64,000 nucleotides of DNA, taken from the NCBI GenBank assembly GCA_910589595.1, contig CAJUTM010000012.1, positions 1 through 64,000 of the forward strand. The letters run 5' to 3'. This DNA is from an uncultured Eubacterium sp. (GTDB lineage: Bacteria; Bacillota; Clostridia; Lachnospirales; Lachnospiraceae). Made by a program: the position numbers and the translations under genes. Under the pieces are notes generated by a model. That model searched no databases. It saw nothing but the letters and a program-made list of their open reading frames with translations, and had not been told where the DNA came from. Positions 41,942 through 51,305 of this stretch are shown one piece after another. Each line of letters begins with the position of its first letter. Positions within the stretch are counted from its first letter, which is position 1.

Positions 41942-42917
41942 ATAAAATCGGTAATATGACTTGAAAACAAATACGGTTATTTTCACTTGCCGCTGTAATC
42001 AATCCCCCGTGTAGTTTCACAATTTCCTTGGCAATCGCCAGACCGACGCCGGCGCCCCCGGTCTTTGTTCTGCGGGCGCTGTCCAAACGATAAAATTGCT
42101 CAAAAATGTGGGAGAGTTTTTCCGGTGGAATCGTATTTCCCTCGTTTGTAAAGGTGATGACAATTTCCCTCTCTCTCAAACTCACATTAATAGTAATCGT
42201 AGAACCGGAAAAAGAATAGTGTATGGCATTTTTTAGCAGATTGTCAAAAACCCGCTGGATACGGTTTGCATCGCAGAAAAAAGGACAATCCTTTTCTGCC
42301 GTCAGCTCGCACGATAAATCGCGCTCTTGAAGCATTGGCCGAAATTCAAAAATCAATTGCTCCAGCATTCTTGTCATATTAATCTTCGATTTCTCCAATA
42401 CAATCTGTGTCAGATTATATCTCGTTATCTCAAAAAATTCGTTGAGCAAATCTTCCAGACGCTCCGCTTTTGCGTATGCTGTCTGCATATATTTGAGCTT
42501 AGTTTCCTCAGGCAGCTCCGGAGTTTTCTGCAATAACTCAAGATAACCGAGTACAGAAGTCAGAGGCGTCTTTAAATCATGTGCCAGATAGACGACTAAA
42601 TCATTTTTCCGCTGTTCCGACTGCGCCGCTAATTTTAGAGCCGCTTCCCGTTCCTTTGTCACCAGATTTTTCATCTGCCGGTAGTCGTGCCACAAAATGG
42701 CAAAAATGCCGAGAGCAAAAATACCAAGCATTATGGCGGCAAGATTTTCTTTGAGAAGATGCAGATACGGATAAACCGGCTCCCACGAGTACCAGACAAA
42801 CGTAGACAGATAAAGTTTAGACAGATAGCCGCACACGCACAGCAAAATCCAGATAAACACGTAGATTAGTAACTTAAATTTTGTATTTCGGTATTTTATT
42901 TCATTTATACTATTCAA
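41934..42917 (-). CDS. VanS-like sensor histidine kinase
   Basis: Encodes a 327-aa kinase with two membrane helices (about 15-35 and 60-78) and a short external loop (about 36-58). HisKA has YLAHDLKTPLTSVLGYLELL with the phospho-His, and the ATPase has LLKNAIHYS and TGGAGVGLAI. The H-box region is of the VanS type. The TTG start overlaps the regulator stop by 8 nt, with GGAGTGGGG upstream. No vanH, vanA or vanX genes accompany it, so a resistance role is not supported; with a subtilase and a C39-like peptidase nearby, cell-wall or protein surveillance is more likely. Confidence 0.9.
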   Translation of the reverse strand: MNSINEIKYRNTKFKLLIYVFIWILLCVCGYLSKLYLSTFVWYSWEPVYPYLHLLKENLAAIMLGIFALGIFAILWHDYRQMKNLVTKEREAALKLAAQSEQRKNDLVVYLAHDLKTPLTSVLGYLELLQKTPELPEETKLKYMQTAYAKAERLEDLLNEFFEITRYNLTQIVLEKSKINMTRMLEQLIFEFRPMLQERDLSCELTAEKDCPFFCDANRIQRVFDNLLKNAIHYSFSGSTITINVSLREREIVITFTNEGNTIPPEKLSHIFEQFYRLDSARRTKTGGAGVGLAIAKEIVKLHGGLITAASENNRICFQVILPILSS

Positions 42918-43602
42918 TTGTATACCCCACTCCCCATACTGTTTTTATAAATGTAGGCTTTTTCGCCGATTCTTTCATTTTTTCACGTAAGCGGCCAATA
43001 TGTGTCATTACCGTATTGTTCTGGTCGTAATATTTCTCTTTCCAGACAGCTTCAAATAACTCTTCCGACGACACAACCTGTCCCTGTCTCTTTGCTAGAT
43101 AAAAAAGAATGGAAAATTCAATCGGCGTCAATTCTAATGCGTCTCCGTAAAGGGAGGCCTTATGTGTCAGTCCGTTAATATACAGTCCGCGAATATCAAT
43201 TTCTTCTTTTTCGGAAACAATTCCCTGCTGGTCATATGTTTTATAACGACGCAATTGTGTGCGGATACGCGCCATTACTTCCATTGATTTAAAAGGTTTC
43301 GTAATATAGTCATCCGCACCGAGTGTCAATCCGTTTAAGATGTCTATTTCTTCATTTTTCGCGGTCAGCATTATAATGGGGAAATATTTAGTTTCCCGTA
43401 TCTTCTGGCAAATGCTGAAGCCATCCATATCCGGCAGCATAACGTCCAAAACCGCCAAATCAACTTCATGGTCTTCTAAATAATCAAGAGCCTCTTTTCC
43501 CGTACTAAAAGTTACTACTTCGAAATTTTCATTCTTTAAATATACTGACAGCAGTGTGCAGATTTCTTCTTCGTCATCAACTAATAAAATGCGGCCTGCC
43601 AT
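42910..43602 (-). CDS. VanR-like OmpR-family response regulator
   Basis: Encodes a 230-aa regulator: a receiver (about 1-120, LLVDDEEEI, phospho-Asp in VLDVMLPDMDG, Lys in YITKPF) and a winged-helix domain (about 135-230, LTPIEFSILFYLAKRQG and TVWGVGYTIE). It begins 20 nt after the subtilase gene on the same strand and overlaps the kinase gene. The TTCTCACGAT repeats downstream are a likely target. Confidence 0.93.
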   Translation of the reverse strand: MAGRILLVDDEEEICTLLSVYLKNENFEVVTFSTGKEALDYLEDHEVDLAVLDVMLPDMDGFSICQKIRETKYFPIIMLTAKNEEIDILNGLTLGADDYITKPFKSMEVMARIRTQLRRYKTYDQQGIVSEKEEIDIRGLYINGLTHKASLYGDALELTPIEFSILFYLAKRQGQVVSSEELFEAVWKEKYYDQNNTVMTHIGRLREKMKESAKKPTFIKTVWGVGYTIE

Positions 43603-43621
43603 AAAATCTATCCCCTCCCTG

Positions 43622-45751
43622 TCATTTGCGCTTTAATTTTACTGTGCAGACGGCCTTTTTGGAAGAACCGTCCTTTACTTTGGCGTATATTTTTACACGG
43701 TGGCCAATGCCCCGTTTTTTCGCTTTCACAACTCCTTTTTTGGATACGGAGGCATATTTCTTTTTGGATACGCTCCACTTAATTTTCTTATTCGTGGCGT
43801 TGGCAGGAGAGACTGTCGCCTTTAATTTTAGTTTTTTGCCGTACCGCAGCGTTGCCTTTTTCTTATTTAATTTAATCTTTTTGACAGCAACCTTTTTCGG
43901 TTTGGAAGTTTCCTTTTTATTAATGACGGGAGTCTGTTCCTGCGGCTTTGACAAAAGCGAGGCGTCATAAGTGGCAGAAGACAATTTGCTTAAATCCAGA
44001 ACGGCGCCCGTCTTGCAGTAAGCAGTCAGGTTCTCTGTCGCGCGGGTGCAGTGCATAAGCCGTGACTTACGCTGCGCGGCCGTGTCGGATGGGTACATGG
44101 CGTATAAAAGCGCCGCTGCCGCAGTAACGGTCGGAGCTGCCATTGAAGTGCCGCTCAGGGCGTTATATTTACCAAAAGATACACTGGAAGTAATCGGTAC
44201 GGAAACCGCAGGATTATCAAAATACATTTTTCTGGAGGAACGGAAATCACCGCTCAATGAGACAATGAGCAGATAAGTGCGCCCCCGATAGGTATGGAAA
44301 CTCTTGCTATTGCGATAGGAAAAATAGTGGTCCCATGAGATACCCCCCTCTTCTTCCAAACCCATCTCGTAAGATACATAATAGGATTTTTTTGTGTCAA
44401 GATGTAAATCCGTCACATCCATATACAGCGAACAACTGGCGGCAGGCGTAGTGCTGTCCAGAGAAAGGCAGAGGGAGCCGCTGTCATCCGCCCCGAAAAA
44501 GTCTGCGTCCGAATATTCTTTCTTTTTATAATTAAGATTGTCGCTTGGTTTTCCTGCTTCCGGAGCAGTATAGAGAATCGTTTCGTTTGTGTCATAAGAA
44601 GAAAAATAGGAGCACAGGCGGTCTCTCTGCTCCTTTGTATACAGAAACGGAGTAAAACAATCCTGATTGACAGTAGAAACCATCATCTCCCCCGGCGCAA
44701 ATAAATCCACAGTCGTTTTTCCGTAATCGGAATAGGAGGTTAGGTTATCGTTAAAGCCGGATGCGCCGACCGTAATCACATAGTCGCTGTCAATATCGTA
44801 AGGACAGGTATTTTTTCCGCCAATCAAATCGTGATTGATTCCATCATTGCCGGCGGCAAAAATAAACAGGCTGCCATTGCTGCCGATTTTTTCTATCAGT
44901 ACCTTTTCGGCGGCAGGAGTTCTTCCGCCGCCGCCCCATGAGCAATTAACGGCCGCAATATTGGCGCCAAGCATCTGCGCTTTATAAAGATAAGAAAAGG
45001 CAGAAATAATATCGCTGTCTTTCGCTTCGCCATTTTCATCAAACACTTTCAATGCCATCAGGCGGGCATCGCTAAGTCCGGCGATTCCCAGCGCATTGTT
45101 CCGCATGGCGCTTATAGTGCCGGCACAGTGTGTACCGTGTCCGTCCTCGTCTTCATCCATAGGGTCGTCATCGTCATCGGCAAAATCGTACCCGTAAATG
45201 CCTTGCAGAGTGGAATATGGATTTATCCACATATGGTTTCTCAAATCTTCATGCCGGTAATCAATGCCGGTATCAACGACAGCGACAATGGGAGCGCTTC
45301 CGTTTGCGGCCGCCGGCAGTTCTTTCTCCTGTATACCGGAACTGTTCACCCGAAACGAACCCTCTCCGTTCAGATACCACTGAAATGGGCGGTAAGAATC
45401 GTTGGTAGAAAGCTTTTTGCGGACGAAATTAGGTTCGACAGAAACGACGGATTTTTCCTCTTCCAGAGTATCTATTAGCTGCTCCGTAGACATTTCGTCG
45501 GAATGAACCTCCGAGATGCAGATATCTCCGAAGTCCCATGATTCTTCTACCTCAATTTCGCAATCGGACGTATTCCGGCCGGGAATCGTCAGCGCAGAAC
45601 CGGAAGTATTATCCAACGTAACGATTACTTCCCCGTCTGCGTAGGGAAGCGTCATATCATCCGCTGCTTCTTCTGCTTGGACAAAAGCGGGCGGATGGCA
45701 GAGAGAGAGTATCAGGACAAGAGGGACAAATAGCGATAAAAAGTGGTGCAT
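43622..45751 (-). CDS. Secreted subtilisin-family (S8) serine peptidase
   Basis: Encodes a 709-aa exported protease. A signal peptide (about 1-27) and a propeptide (about 30-130) precede the S8 domain with D160 (AVVDTGID), H205 (DGHGTHCAG), the oxyanion Asn in FAAGNDG and S536 (SGTSMAAP). A ~150-aa insertion of beta-sandwich type lies between the Asn and Ser regions. The C-terminus (about 620-709) is a lysine-rich Big_2-like Ig module. The ATG at 45751 has GGAGG upstream. It heads an apparent operon with the VanR/VanS-like genes, an unusual pairing. It may process surface proteins or degrade external protein. Confidence 0.92.
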   Translation of the reverse strand: MHHFLSLFVPLVLILSLCHPPAFVQAEEAADDMTLPYADGEVIVTLDNTSGSALTIPGRNTSDCEIEVEESWDFGDICISEVHSDEMSTEQLIDTLEEEKSVVSVEPNFVRKKLSTNDSYRPFQWYLNGEGSFRVNSSGIQEKELPAAANGSAPIVAVVDTGIDYRHEDLRNHMWINPYSTLQGIYGYDFADDDDDPMDEDEDGHGTHCAGTISAMRNNALGIAGLSDARLMALKVFDENGEAKDSDIISAFSYLYKAQMLGANIAAVNCSWGGGGRTPAAEKVLIEKIGSNGSLFIFAAGNDGINHDLIGGKNTCPYDIDSDYVITVGASGFNDNLTSYSDYGKTTVDLFAPGEMMVSTVNQDCFTPFLYTKEQRDRLCSYFSSYDTNETILYTAPEAGKPSDNLNYKKKEYSDADFFGADDSGSLCLSLDSTTPAASCSLYMDVTDLHLDTKKSYYVSYEMGLEEEGGISWDHYFSYRNSKSFHTYRGRTYLLIVSLSGDFRSSRKMYFDNPAVSVPITSSVSFGKYNALSGTSMAAPTVTAAAALLYAMYPSDTAAQRKSRLMHCTRATENLTAYCKTGAVLDLSKLSSATYDASLLSKPQEQTPVINKKETSKPKKVAVKKIKLNKKKATLRYGKKLKLKATVSPANATNKKIKWSVSKKKYASVSKKGVVKAKKRGIGHRVKIYAKVKDGSSKKAVCTVKLKRK

Positions 45752-45833
45752 AGTAAAATCCTCCGCAAAACATAATAAGATGTTTATATAAAAATATTGC
45801 AACATTAATGGTTTACTGATATTATATAGTTAA

Positions 45834-45862
45834 ATGATGTTTGGGTCAAAAGGTATTTTGCC
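45834..45862. repeat. Intergenic repeat element (copy 2)
   Basis: Matches 18311-18339 at 27 of 29 bases, including the core GGTCAAAAGGTATTTTGCC. Here it lies 39 nt before the HD-domain gene start and lacks the outer palindromes of copy 1. It sits in the divergent spacer between the subtilase and HD-domain genes. Confidence 0.65.
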
Positions 45863-45900
45863 ATATTTTTGTGACGGAAATAAGTCGAGGAGGTAGTTTG

Positions 45901-46983
45901 ATGTTATTTGTAAAGGTAGATGACCTTAAGGTGGGAATGCGGTTGGGCAAACCGATTTATAATAAGAATGGGGTATTGTTGTATGACCGTGATACAAAGC
46001 TGACGATGCAGGCGATTTACGGTATTAAAAATTTCCGGCTGCTGGGATTGTATATTTTGGAGCCGGCAGAGCCGGTGCCGCCGATGACAGAGGATGATAT
46101 AAACTTCGAGCGCTTCCAGACAATGTCGGTATTTAGTATTCGGGAAGACTTGGATTTAATCAGCGCAGGAAAAAAGGACAAAGGATTGGACTGGCTGTGC
46201 AGCCTGATTATTAAAAATTACGGCGGACTTGACCACAAGATTAATTTTGTTCAGAACTTGCGCAGCGGCGAGGATTACGTGTACAAGCATGTCCTTAACG
46301 TTGCCATTTTATCAGCGATTATCGCCGGACAGATGGGCTTTTCCCTCGGACGGATTAATACGCTTGTAAAGGCGGCGGTTCTGCACGATATCGGTGCGCT
46401 TAAGATGAAAGACGTTGACGACGAAGAGCTGGAGCCGGATGTGAAAGAAGCGATTAAAAACAATACGCTGGAAATCCTGAAAAATTATGGTGATTTGGAC
46501 GAGGATATCATGCGCCTGATTACCCAGATGCAGGAGATTTATACGAATGCCGAAACGGAAGAAAATTCGGAAGCATTATTGAGTAATATAAATGCCAATA
46601 TTCTTTATGTGTCCGATGCGTACGACCGGATGACGGCCATGAAATCAAGTGAGGAGCCAACTTCCGAAGTAAAGGCGATTCGCGCGCTGCTGGCGGACGA
46701 AAAGCGGTATAACCGCACGGTAGTCAATGCCCTGATAAAAGCGATTAATATTTTATATCCGGGCGTCTGCGTGGAACTTTCCAATGGAGAAAAGGGATTG
46801 GTAATCCGTGGCAACGACGATAATATTTTTGAACCGGTTGTTTTAAATTTCCGCGACAATACACTGCACGATTTGTCTCTTCCATCAGTAAAAGACGAGT
46901 TGCAGATAGCCGATGTAATGAAAACGATGGATAACCGCATTAAATTGGATTCGAGCTTATTGGAGGAATATGCGGAGAACTAA
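45901..46983 (+). CDS. HD-domain protein (degenerate HD-GYP-like)
   Basis: Encodes a 360-aa cytosolic protein. An N-terminal ~60-residue segment (DLKVGMRLGKPIYNKNGVLL) is the small module typical of HD-GYP c-di-GMP phosphodiesterases. The HD domain (about 110-300) keeps the first His in YKHVLNVAIL and the HD pair in VLHDIGALKM. The later His residues and the GYP signature are missing; EIYTNAETEE stands in that place. The start at 45901 has GAGGAGG upstream. Loss of metal ligands suggests a non-catalytic c-di-GMP or other receptor. Its stop overlaps the -35 of the flagellar promoter that follows, so it may link signalling with motility. Confidence 0.75.
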   Translation: MLFVKVDDLKVGMRLGKPIYNKNGVLLYDRDTKLTMQAIYGIKNFRLLGLYILEPAEPVPPMTEDDINFERFQTMSVFSIREDLDLISAGKKDKGLDWLCSLIIKNYGGLDHKINFVQNLRSGEDYVYKHVLNVAILSAIIAGQMGFSLGRINTLVKAAVLHDIGALKMKDVDDEELEPDVKEAIKNNTLEILKNYGDLDEDIMRLITQMQEIYTNAETEENSEALLSNINANILYVSDAYDRMTAMKSSEEPTSEVKAIRALLADEKRYNRTVVNALIKAINILYPGVCVELSNGEKGLVIRGNDDNIFEPVVLNFRDNTLHDLSLPSVKDELQIADVMKTMDNRIKLDSSLLEEYAEN

Positions 46984-47009
46984 AGATTTTTACACTTTCG
47001 TCCGACATA
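46981..47009 (+). promoter_or_regulatory. Sigma-28 (FliA/SigD)-type promoter
   Basis: TAAA at 46981-46984 is followed after 15 bp by GTCCGACATA, close to the flagellar sigma consensus TAAA-N15-GCCGATAA. It precedes the 947-aa gene, flagellin and fliS, all late flagellar-type genes. It overlaps the HD-domain stop codon. Confidence 0.6.
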
Positions 47010-47028
47010 TAGGTATAAGGATTGGAAA

Positions 47029-49872
47029 GTGAGTGTGAAATCTATGGTGATTGAATCAAATAAGATTTCCCTTACCTTGCAGGATACCGACGCGATGAAA
47101 AATATCGGGGTATCTGTACCGAACGCCAAGGACGGCGATATCTCCCGTGTGAACAGGGGAGTGACTATGGATGGTCTCGTACATAAAGAGGCGGGAAATG
47201 CAACAAGTGTATATACGGAGGCAGAAGCCAGACAATACAAGGAACAGGAAGTTGTGCTGCCGACGGATTCTCAAATGTCTCCGGCTGATTTTATCAGCCG
47301 CTGTACGACTGGGGAAGACGCGAAGGCAGTATCCGATGAGGGTACTCCGTTAGAAGAATATACTTCATCCCAACTGGATAGAGCGATTAGCCGTATCAAG
47401 CAGGAGCGGCGTGAAAAGGAAGACGCTATTGAGCATCAGGTGGACAGGGAAAGAGAAGAAGCAGAGGCGATAGACGAGGCGGCAGTACAGAACGCCGCCA
47501 GAGAACAGGTTTCTTCCCAAATACAGGCACAGATGCAGCAGAGCGGTTTGCCGGTCACGTCAGAAAACATGATGCGTCTTTCTCATGCCATCGAAATGGC
47601 GGCAGGGATTCACTCTTTTTCGGAAGGTTCGATGAAGTTTTTTATTTCTCAGAATTTAAGTGTTACGCCGGAAAATATCAGTGGCAGCATGTATAGCGTA
47701 CAAGGTGAGCAGGCAGAGGCGGCAGCTACGGAAGAAAGTACATTTGCCGAAGTGGAAGAGCAGGTGCGCGACGTCCTGTCAGAATATGGCGTGGAGCCGG
47801 ACGAAGAGACGCTGGAAACGGCAAAGTGGCTCTATGATAATAACCTGCCGGTGACGCTGGAGCATGTGAAAACGTGTGAGAAGCTGGCAGAGTTAAAAGA
47901 GACGGATTCGGAAGTTCTGACGGCGAGAATTATCGACAGTATGGCCGATGGCGTGCGTCCGGAAAAGGCGAACCTCTTAAAGATTTCCGTGGCGGAAGCG
48001 ATTACCGCCCGACGTCAGTTAGAAGAAATCCGCCTTTCCATGAGTATTGAGGCGGTGCGCAATATGTCGGCAAAAGGGATTGATTTGGATATTTCCAATC
48101 TGAAACAGATTGTCGACGAGCTGCGGGTGCAGGAGCAGCAGGCGAAAGAAGCAATGCTGCAGGAGACCGGATTACCGGTGACCGATGAAAATAAGCAGTT
48201 GATGAGCGATACGATACAGGCCGCAAAACAGGTGCTGGCGGCGCCGGCGCCGTTTCTCGGAGAGGCAATGGAAGCACAAGATACGGATACATTGCGGCAA
48301 TTATCGGAAAAGGCTGTCAATTTTACGGATTCGTTTGCCAGAGCCGAACAGAGCTATGAGGCGGTTGGCACGGAAGTGCGCAGAGACCTCGGGGATTCGA
48401 TACAGAAAGCATTTACAAATGTAGACAGTATTCTCCTTGATTTGAATATGGAATGTACGGCGCAGAACCAGCGCGCCGTCAGAAGTCTGGCGTATAATCA
48501 GATACCTCTGACCGAAGAAAATATTGTGCGCATGAAAGAATACGACACACGGATTACATCGCTGATGGAGACGATGAAGCCTCCGGTCGTGGCAGAACTC
48601 ATACGGCGCGGAATTAATCCGCTGGAAATATCGTTAGATGAGTTAGGAGCAGAGGCGCAGACGATTTTAGAAGAGACAGGAGCAGAGGATATTGCTTTTT
48701 CCAAATATATATGGAAGCTGGAGCACCAGAAAGCAATTACGCCGGAAGAGCGGGAAACAATGATAGGCGTGTACCGCCTGTTAGATAAGATAGAAAAGAG
48801 CGATGGCGCGGCTGCCGGCCAGTTAATGAAAGAGGGGCGGGAATTGTCGCTGCAATCGCTACTCTCCGCTGTGCGCACCCGAAGAGATTCGGGAATGGAT
48901 GTGCAGATAGACGACGATTTTGGCGGGTTAGAACAGACGATTGCCAACAGTACGTCTATTTCCGAACAAATTCAGTCCGCATACCGGAAACAGGTTGCGA
49001 GACAGTTACGGGAATGCCTGTCGCCGGAAGTACTGCGCGAATATGCGGAAGAAGACATGACGTTAGAGCAGTTGCTGGAACTGAGCCGGAGTAGCGTTGG
49101 AGAGGAAGCGGAATACTACCAGCAGATGGTAAGCGAGTGGCAGGAGACGCTTTCCGGTGCGCAGGAGCAGGTAAAACAGTTTCTGGCACAGCTTGATTTG
49201 CCGGACACAATGGCAAATCTGCAATTGGCGCAAAATTTCCTCAAACAGGGGAACAAAGATTTTACTACCTACTGGGAACCGGAAGACAGCGGGGAAATCT
49301 TAGAGGCCATGGAGCAGCCGGAGCAGTTGGATGAAGTTTACGAAGCGCTGGATAAAAGACACGAAGAAGCGCTTGCGAAAGTCCGTGAAAAGGACGATAT
49401 AGAGTATGTGGATATTCACAGCATGGCGATGATGAACAATCGCATTTCCTTTTACGGAAAGCTGAGGAATTATCAGATGTACGAAGTTCCGGTAATTACG
49501 GAACAGGGTGTGACAACTTGTAATGTCACTGTTCAGTCAGATGCCTCCCAAAAGAAAGGCACGGTGGAGATTGTCATGGAATCGTTTGAATTTGGCCGTT
49601 TGCAGGCAAGTTTCAAATTGAGCGGCAACCGTATAAAAGGCTTCGTGACGGTTGCGGACAAAGAGCAGGTAGCAAATTGTCAGACACGTATGGATGAATT
49701 TGAAAAGGATTTGGAAGAGCGCGGATTTACAATGGATGGTAATAGCCTGATTGCTGGCAGCCGGGATTCTCTTCTTATTGGAGATAGAGCAGAGGGTGCA
49801 AAAAATACAGACTTGTACCGAATTGCCAAAACATTTATTATTGCGATGAGTAGAAAGGACGATGCAGCATGA
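47029..49872 (+). CDS. Large helical protein linked to flagellin, FliK-like C-terminus
   Basis: Encodes a 947-aa acidic, almost entirely helical cytosolic protein with no signal peptide. A motif of the form (G/N)-(L/I)-(P/S)-(V/L)-T-x-E-N recurs through residues about 175-560 (GLPVTSENM, NLSVTPENI, NLPVTLEHV, GLPVTDENK, QIPLTEENI). This suggests an array of ~40-70-residue helical repeats. Residues about 820-920 (ASQKKGTVEIVMESFEFGRLQ...) have the strand pattern of the FliK C-terminal domain. The position before flagellin, under a sigma-28 promoter with a 4-nt overlap, supports a motility role such as assembly, length control or chaperoning. I know of no characterised homologue; a DUF6240-type assignment is possible but unverified. 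Confidence 0.65.
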   Translation: MSVKSMVIESNKISLTLQDTDAMKNIGVSVPNAKDGDISRVNRGVTMDGLVHKEAGNATSVYTEAEARQYKEQEVVLPTDSQMSPADFISRCTTGEDAKAVSDEGTPLEEYTSSQLDRAISRIKQERREKEDAIEHQVDREREEAEAIDEAAVQNAAREQVSSQIQAQMQQSGLPVTSENMMRLSHAIEMAAGIHSFSEGSMKFFISQNLSVTPENISGSMYSVQGEQAEAAATEESTFAEVEEQVRDVLSEYGVEPDEETLETAKWLYDNNLPVTLEHVKTCEKLAELKETDSEVLTARIIDSMADGVRPEKANLLKISVAEAITARRQLEEIRLSMSIEAVRNMSAKGIDLDISNLKQIVDELRVQEQQAKEAMLQETGLPVTDENKQLMSDTIQAAKQVLAAPAPFLGEAMEAQDTDTLRQLSEKAVNFTDSFARAEQSYEAVGTEVRRDLGDSIQKAFTNVDSILLDLNMECTAQNQRAVRSLAYNQIPLTEENIVRMKEYDTRITSLMETMKPPVVAELIRRGINPLEISLDELGAEAQTILEETGAEDIAFSKYIWKLEHQKAITPEERETMIGVYRLLDKIEKSDGAAAGQLMKEGRELSLQSLLSAVRTRRDSGMDVQIDDDFGGLEQTIANSTSISEQIQSAYRKQVARQLRECLSPEVLREYAEEDMTLEQLLELSRSSVGEEAEYYQQMVSEWQETLSGAQEQVKQFLAQLDLPDTMANLQLAQNFLKQGNKDFTTYWEPEDSGEILEAMEQPEQLDEVYEALDKRHEEALAKVREKDDIEYVDIHSMAMMNNRISFYGKLRNYQMYEVPVITEQGVTTCNVTVQSDASQKKGTVEIVMESFEFGRLQASFKLSGNRIKGFVTVADKEQVANCQTRMDEFEKDLEERGFTMDGNSLIAGSRDSLLIGDRAEGAKNTDLYRIAKTFIIAMSRKDDAA

Positions 49873-51290
49873 AAATTAATACAAATGTAACCGCACTTCG
49901 TGCGAATTTTAACTTGAACAGCGTACAGAGTAACCTGACTGCCAGTACGGCGAAATTATCTTCCGGATACCGGATTACAAAGGCGGCGGACGACGCTGCC
50001 GGTATGGCGATTTCCCAAAAGATGAAAGCGCAGATACGCGGCTTGCAGAGAGCTTCCCAAAATGGTTCGGACGGCGTTTCTTTTATCCAGACGACAGAGG
50101 GAGCGATGGCTGAGATTGAAAATATGTTACAGCGTTGCCGCGAGTTGTCGGTTCAGGCGGCAAACGAAACGAATACGATTGATGACAAGAAATCAATACA
50201 AAACGAGATTGATTCTTTACGGGCGGAAATTGACCGTCTTTCCGAGCAGACGGAGTATAATACGATGAGCGTGCTGGACGGCTCCTGCTGCCGTCAGTCA
50301 TCTTCTTCCAACGTGGGAGTCAAGTTGATTATGGCAAGCGACGACGTACCGCTTACGTCCTATGAATTTACGATAAATAGTGCGGCGACACAGGCTACGG
50401 CAGTGACGGGCGCGATTAATTTTACACCTGCGGAAGAAGTGACAAAAGCAGCGGCAGGGAAGATACAGATTAATGGAGAAACCATTGAAATTAAAGAGGG
50501 TATGACGTACGAAGAAGTCTATGCCAACATTCGGGATTATTGTGAGATGATGAATATAGATGTGGCGCCGGTAAATGCTGCAGGAACGGAATGTGAGTTA
50601 TCACAGGCAACAAATCTCTCTTTCACTTCCGTATTATATGGCTCCTCACAGGAGATTAAAATTACAACGGACAATGCAGATTTGGCGCAGAAACTTGGTA
50701 TCAATGGTGTCACGGCCACAAAGGGTACGGATGCGTCGGTTACGCTAGATACGGCTTCCGGCTTTTCGAATACGGCAACGGTCTTTGTCGATGGCGCCCG
50801 CATGGAGATTTCCGACCGCGACGGATTCCGCATGGTGTTTGATGTGGCGAATGCAACAGCGCCTTCCGACGCAACGGTTACGATGCTGGATGCCGGATAT
50901 ATTTCTGTACAGATTGGCGCTAACGAGGGACAGACGATTGATTTGTCAATTCCGGCGGTGAATACGAAAGTACTGGCAGTAGAAAATTGTAATGTATGTA
51001 CTCACGAAGGAGCATCGGCCGCTATTACAGCGTTTAACGACGCAGTTGATGAGGTATCGGCGATACGCTCCAAACTGGGAGCTTATCAGAACCGTCTGGA
51101 CTCTGCCATTACCAGTCTGGATTTGACGGCGGAGAATTTGACAGAAGCCTGCTCCCGTATTGAAGATGTTGATATGTCGGAGGAAATGACGAAATATACG
51201 CAGTACAGTGTGCTGGTACAGGCAGGAACTTCCATGCTGGCGCAGGCCAATAACCAGCCGCAGACGATTTTGCAGCTGCTTCAGGGCTGA
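49869..51290 (+). CDS. Flagellin
   Basis: Encodes a 473-aa flagellar filament subunit. The conserved D0/D1 N-terminus (about 1-140: INTNVTALRANFNLN, LSSGYRITKAADDAAGMAIS) and C-terminus (about 375-473: DVDMSEEMTKYTQYSVLVQ, ending in the LLQG tail) form the helical core. The ~230-residue centre is the variable outer domain with beta-rich segments. It overlaps the 947-aa gene by 4 nt and is followed by fliS. As in all flagellins, export is by the flagellar apparatus and no signal peptide is present. No hook or basal-body genes are in the window. Confidence 0.96.
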   Translation: MKINTNVTALRANFNLNSVQSNLTASTAKLSSGYRITKAADDAAGMAISQKMKAQIRGLQRASQNGSDGVSFIQTTEGAMAEIENMLQRCRELSVQAANETNTIDDKKSIQNEIDSLRAEIDRLSEQTEYNTMSVLDGSCCRQSSSSNVGVKLIMASDDVPLTSYEFTINSAATQATAVTGAINFTPAEEVTKAAAGKIQINGETIEIKEGMTYEEVYANIRDYCEMMNIDVAPVNAAGTECELSQATNLSFTSVLYGSSQEIKITTDNADLAQKLGINGVTATKGTDASVTLDTASGFSNTATVFVDGARMEISDRDGFRMVFDVANATAPSDATVTMLDAGYISVQIGANEGQTIDLSIPAVNTKVLAVENCNVCTHEGASAAITAFNDAVDEVSAIRSKLGAYQNRLDSAITSLDLTAENLTEACSRIEDVDMSEEMTKYTQYSVLVQAGTSMLAQANNQPQTILQLLQG

Positions 51291-51305
51291 TAGGGGGAGA
51301 GCCGG

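Noticed and set aside
41934..43602. VanRS pair as a vancomycin-resistance cluster
   Set aside because: No vanH, ligase, vanX or vanY-type genes are present; the neighbours are a subtilase and a C39-like peptidase.
45834..45862. Repeat element as the end of a transposon
   Set aside because: No transposase, terminal inverted repeat pair or target duplication surrounds either copy.
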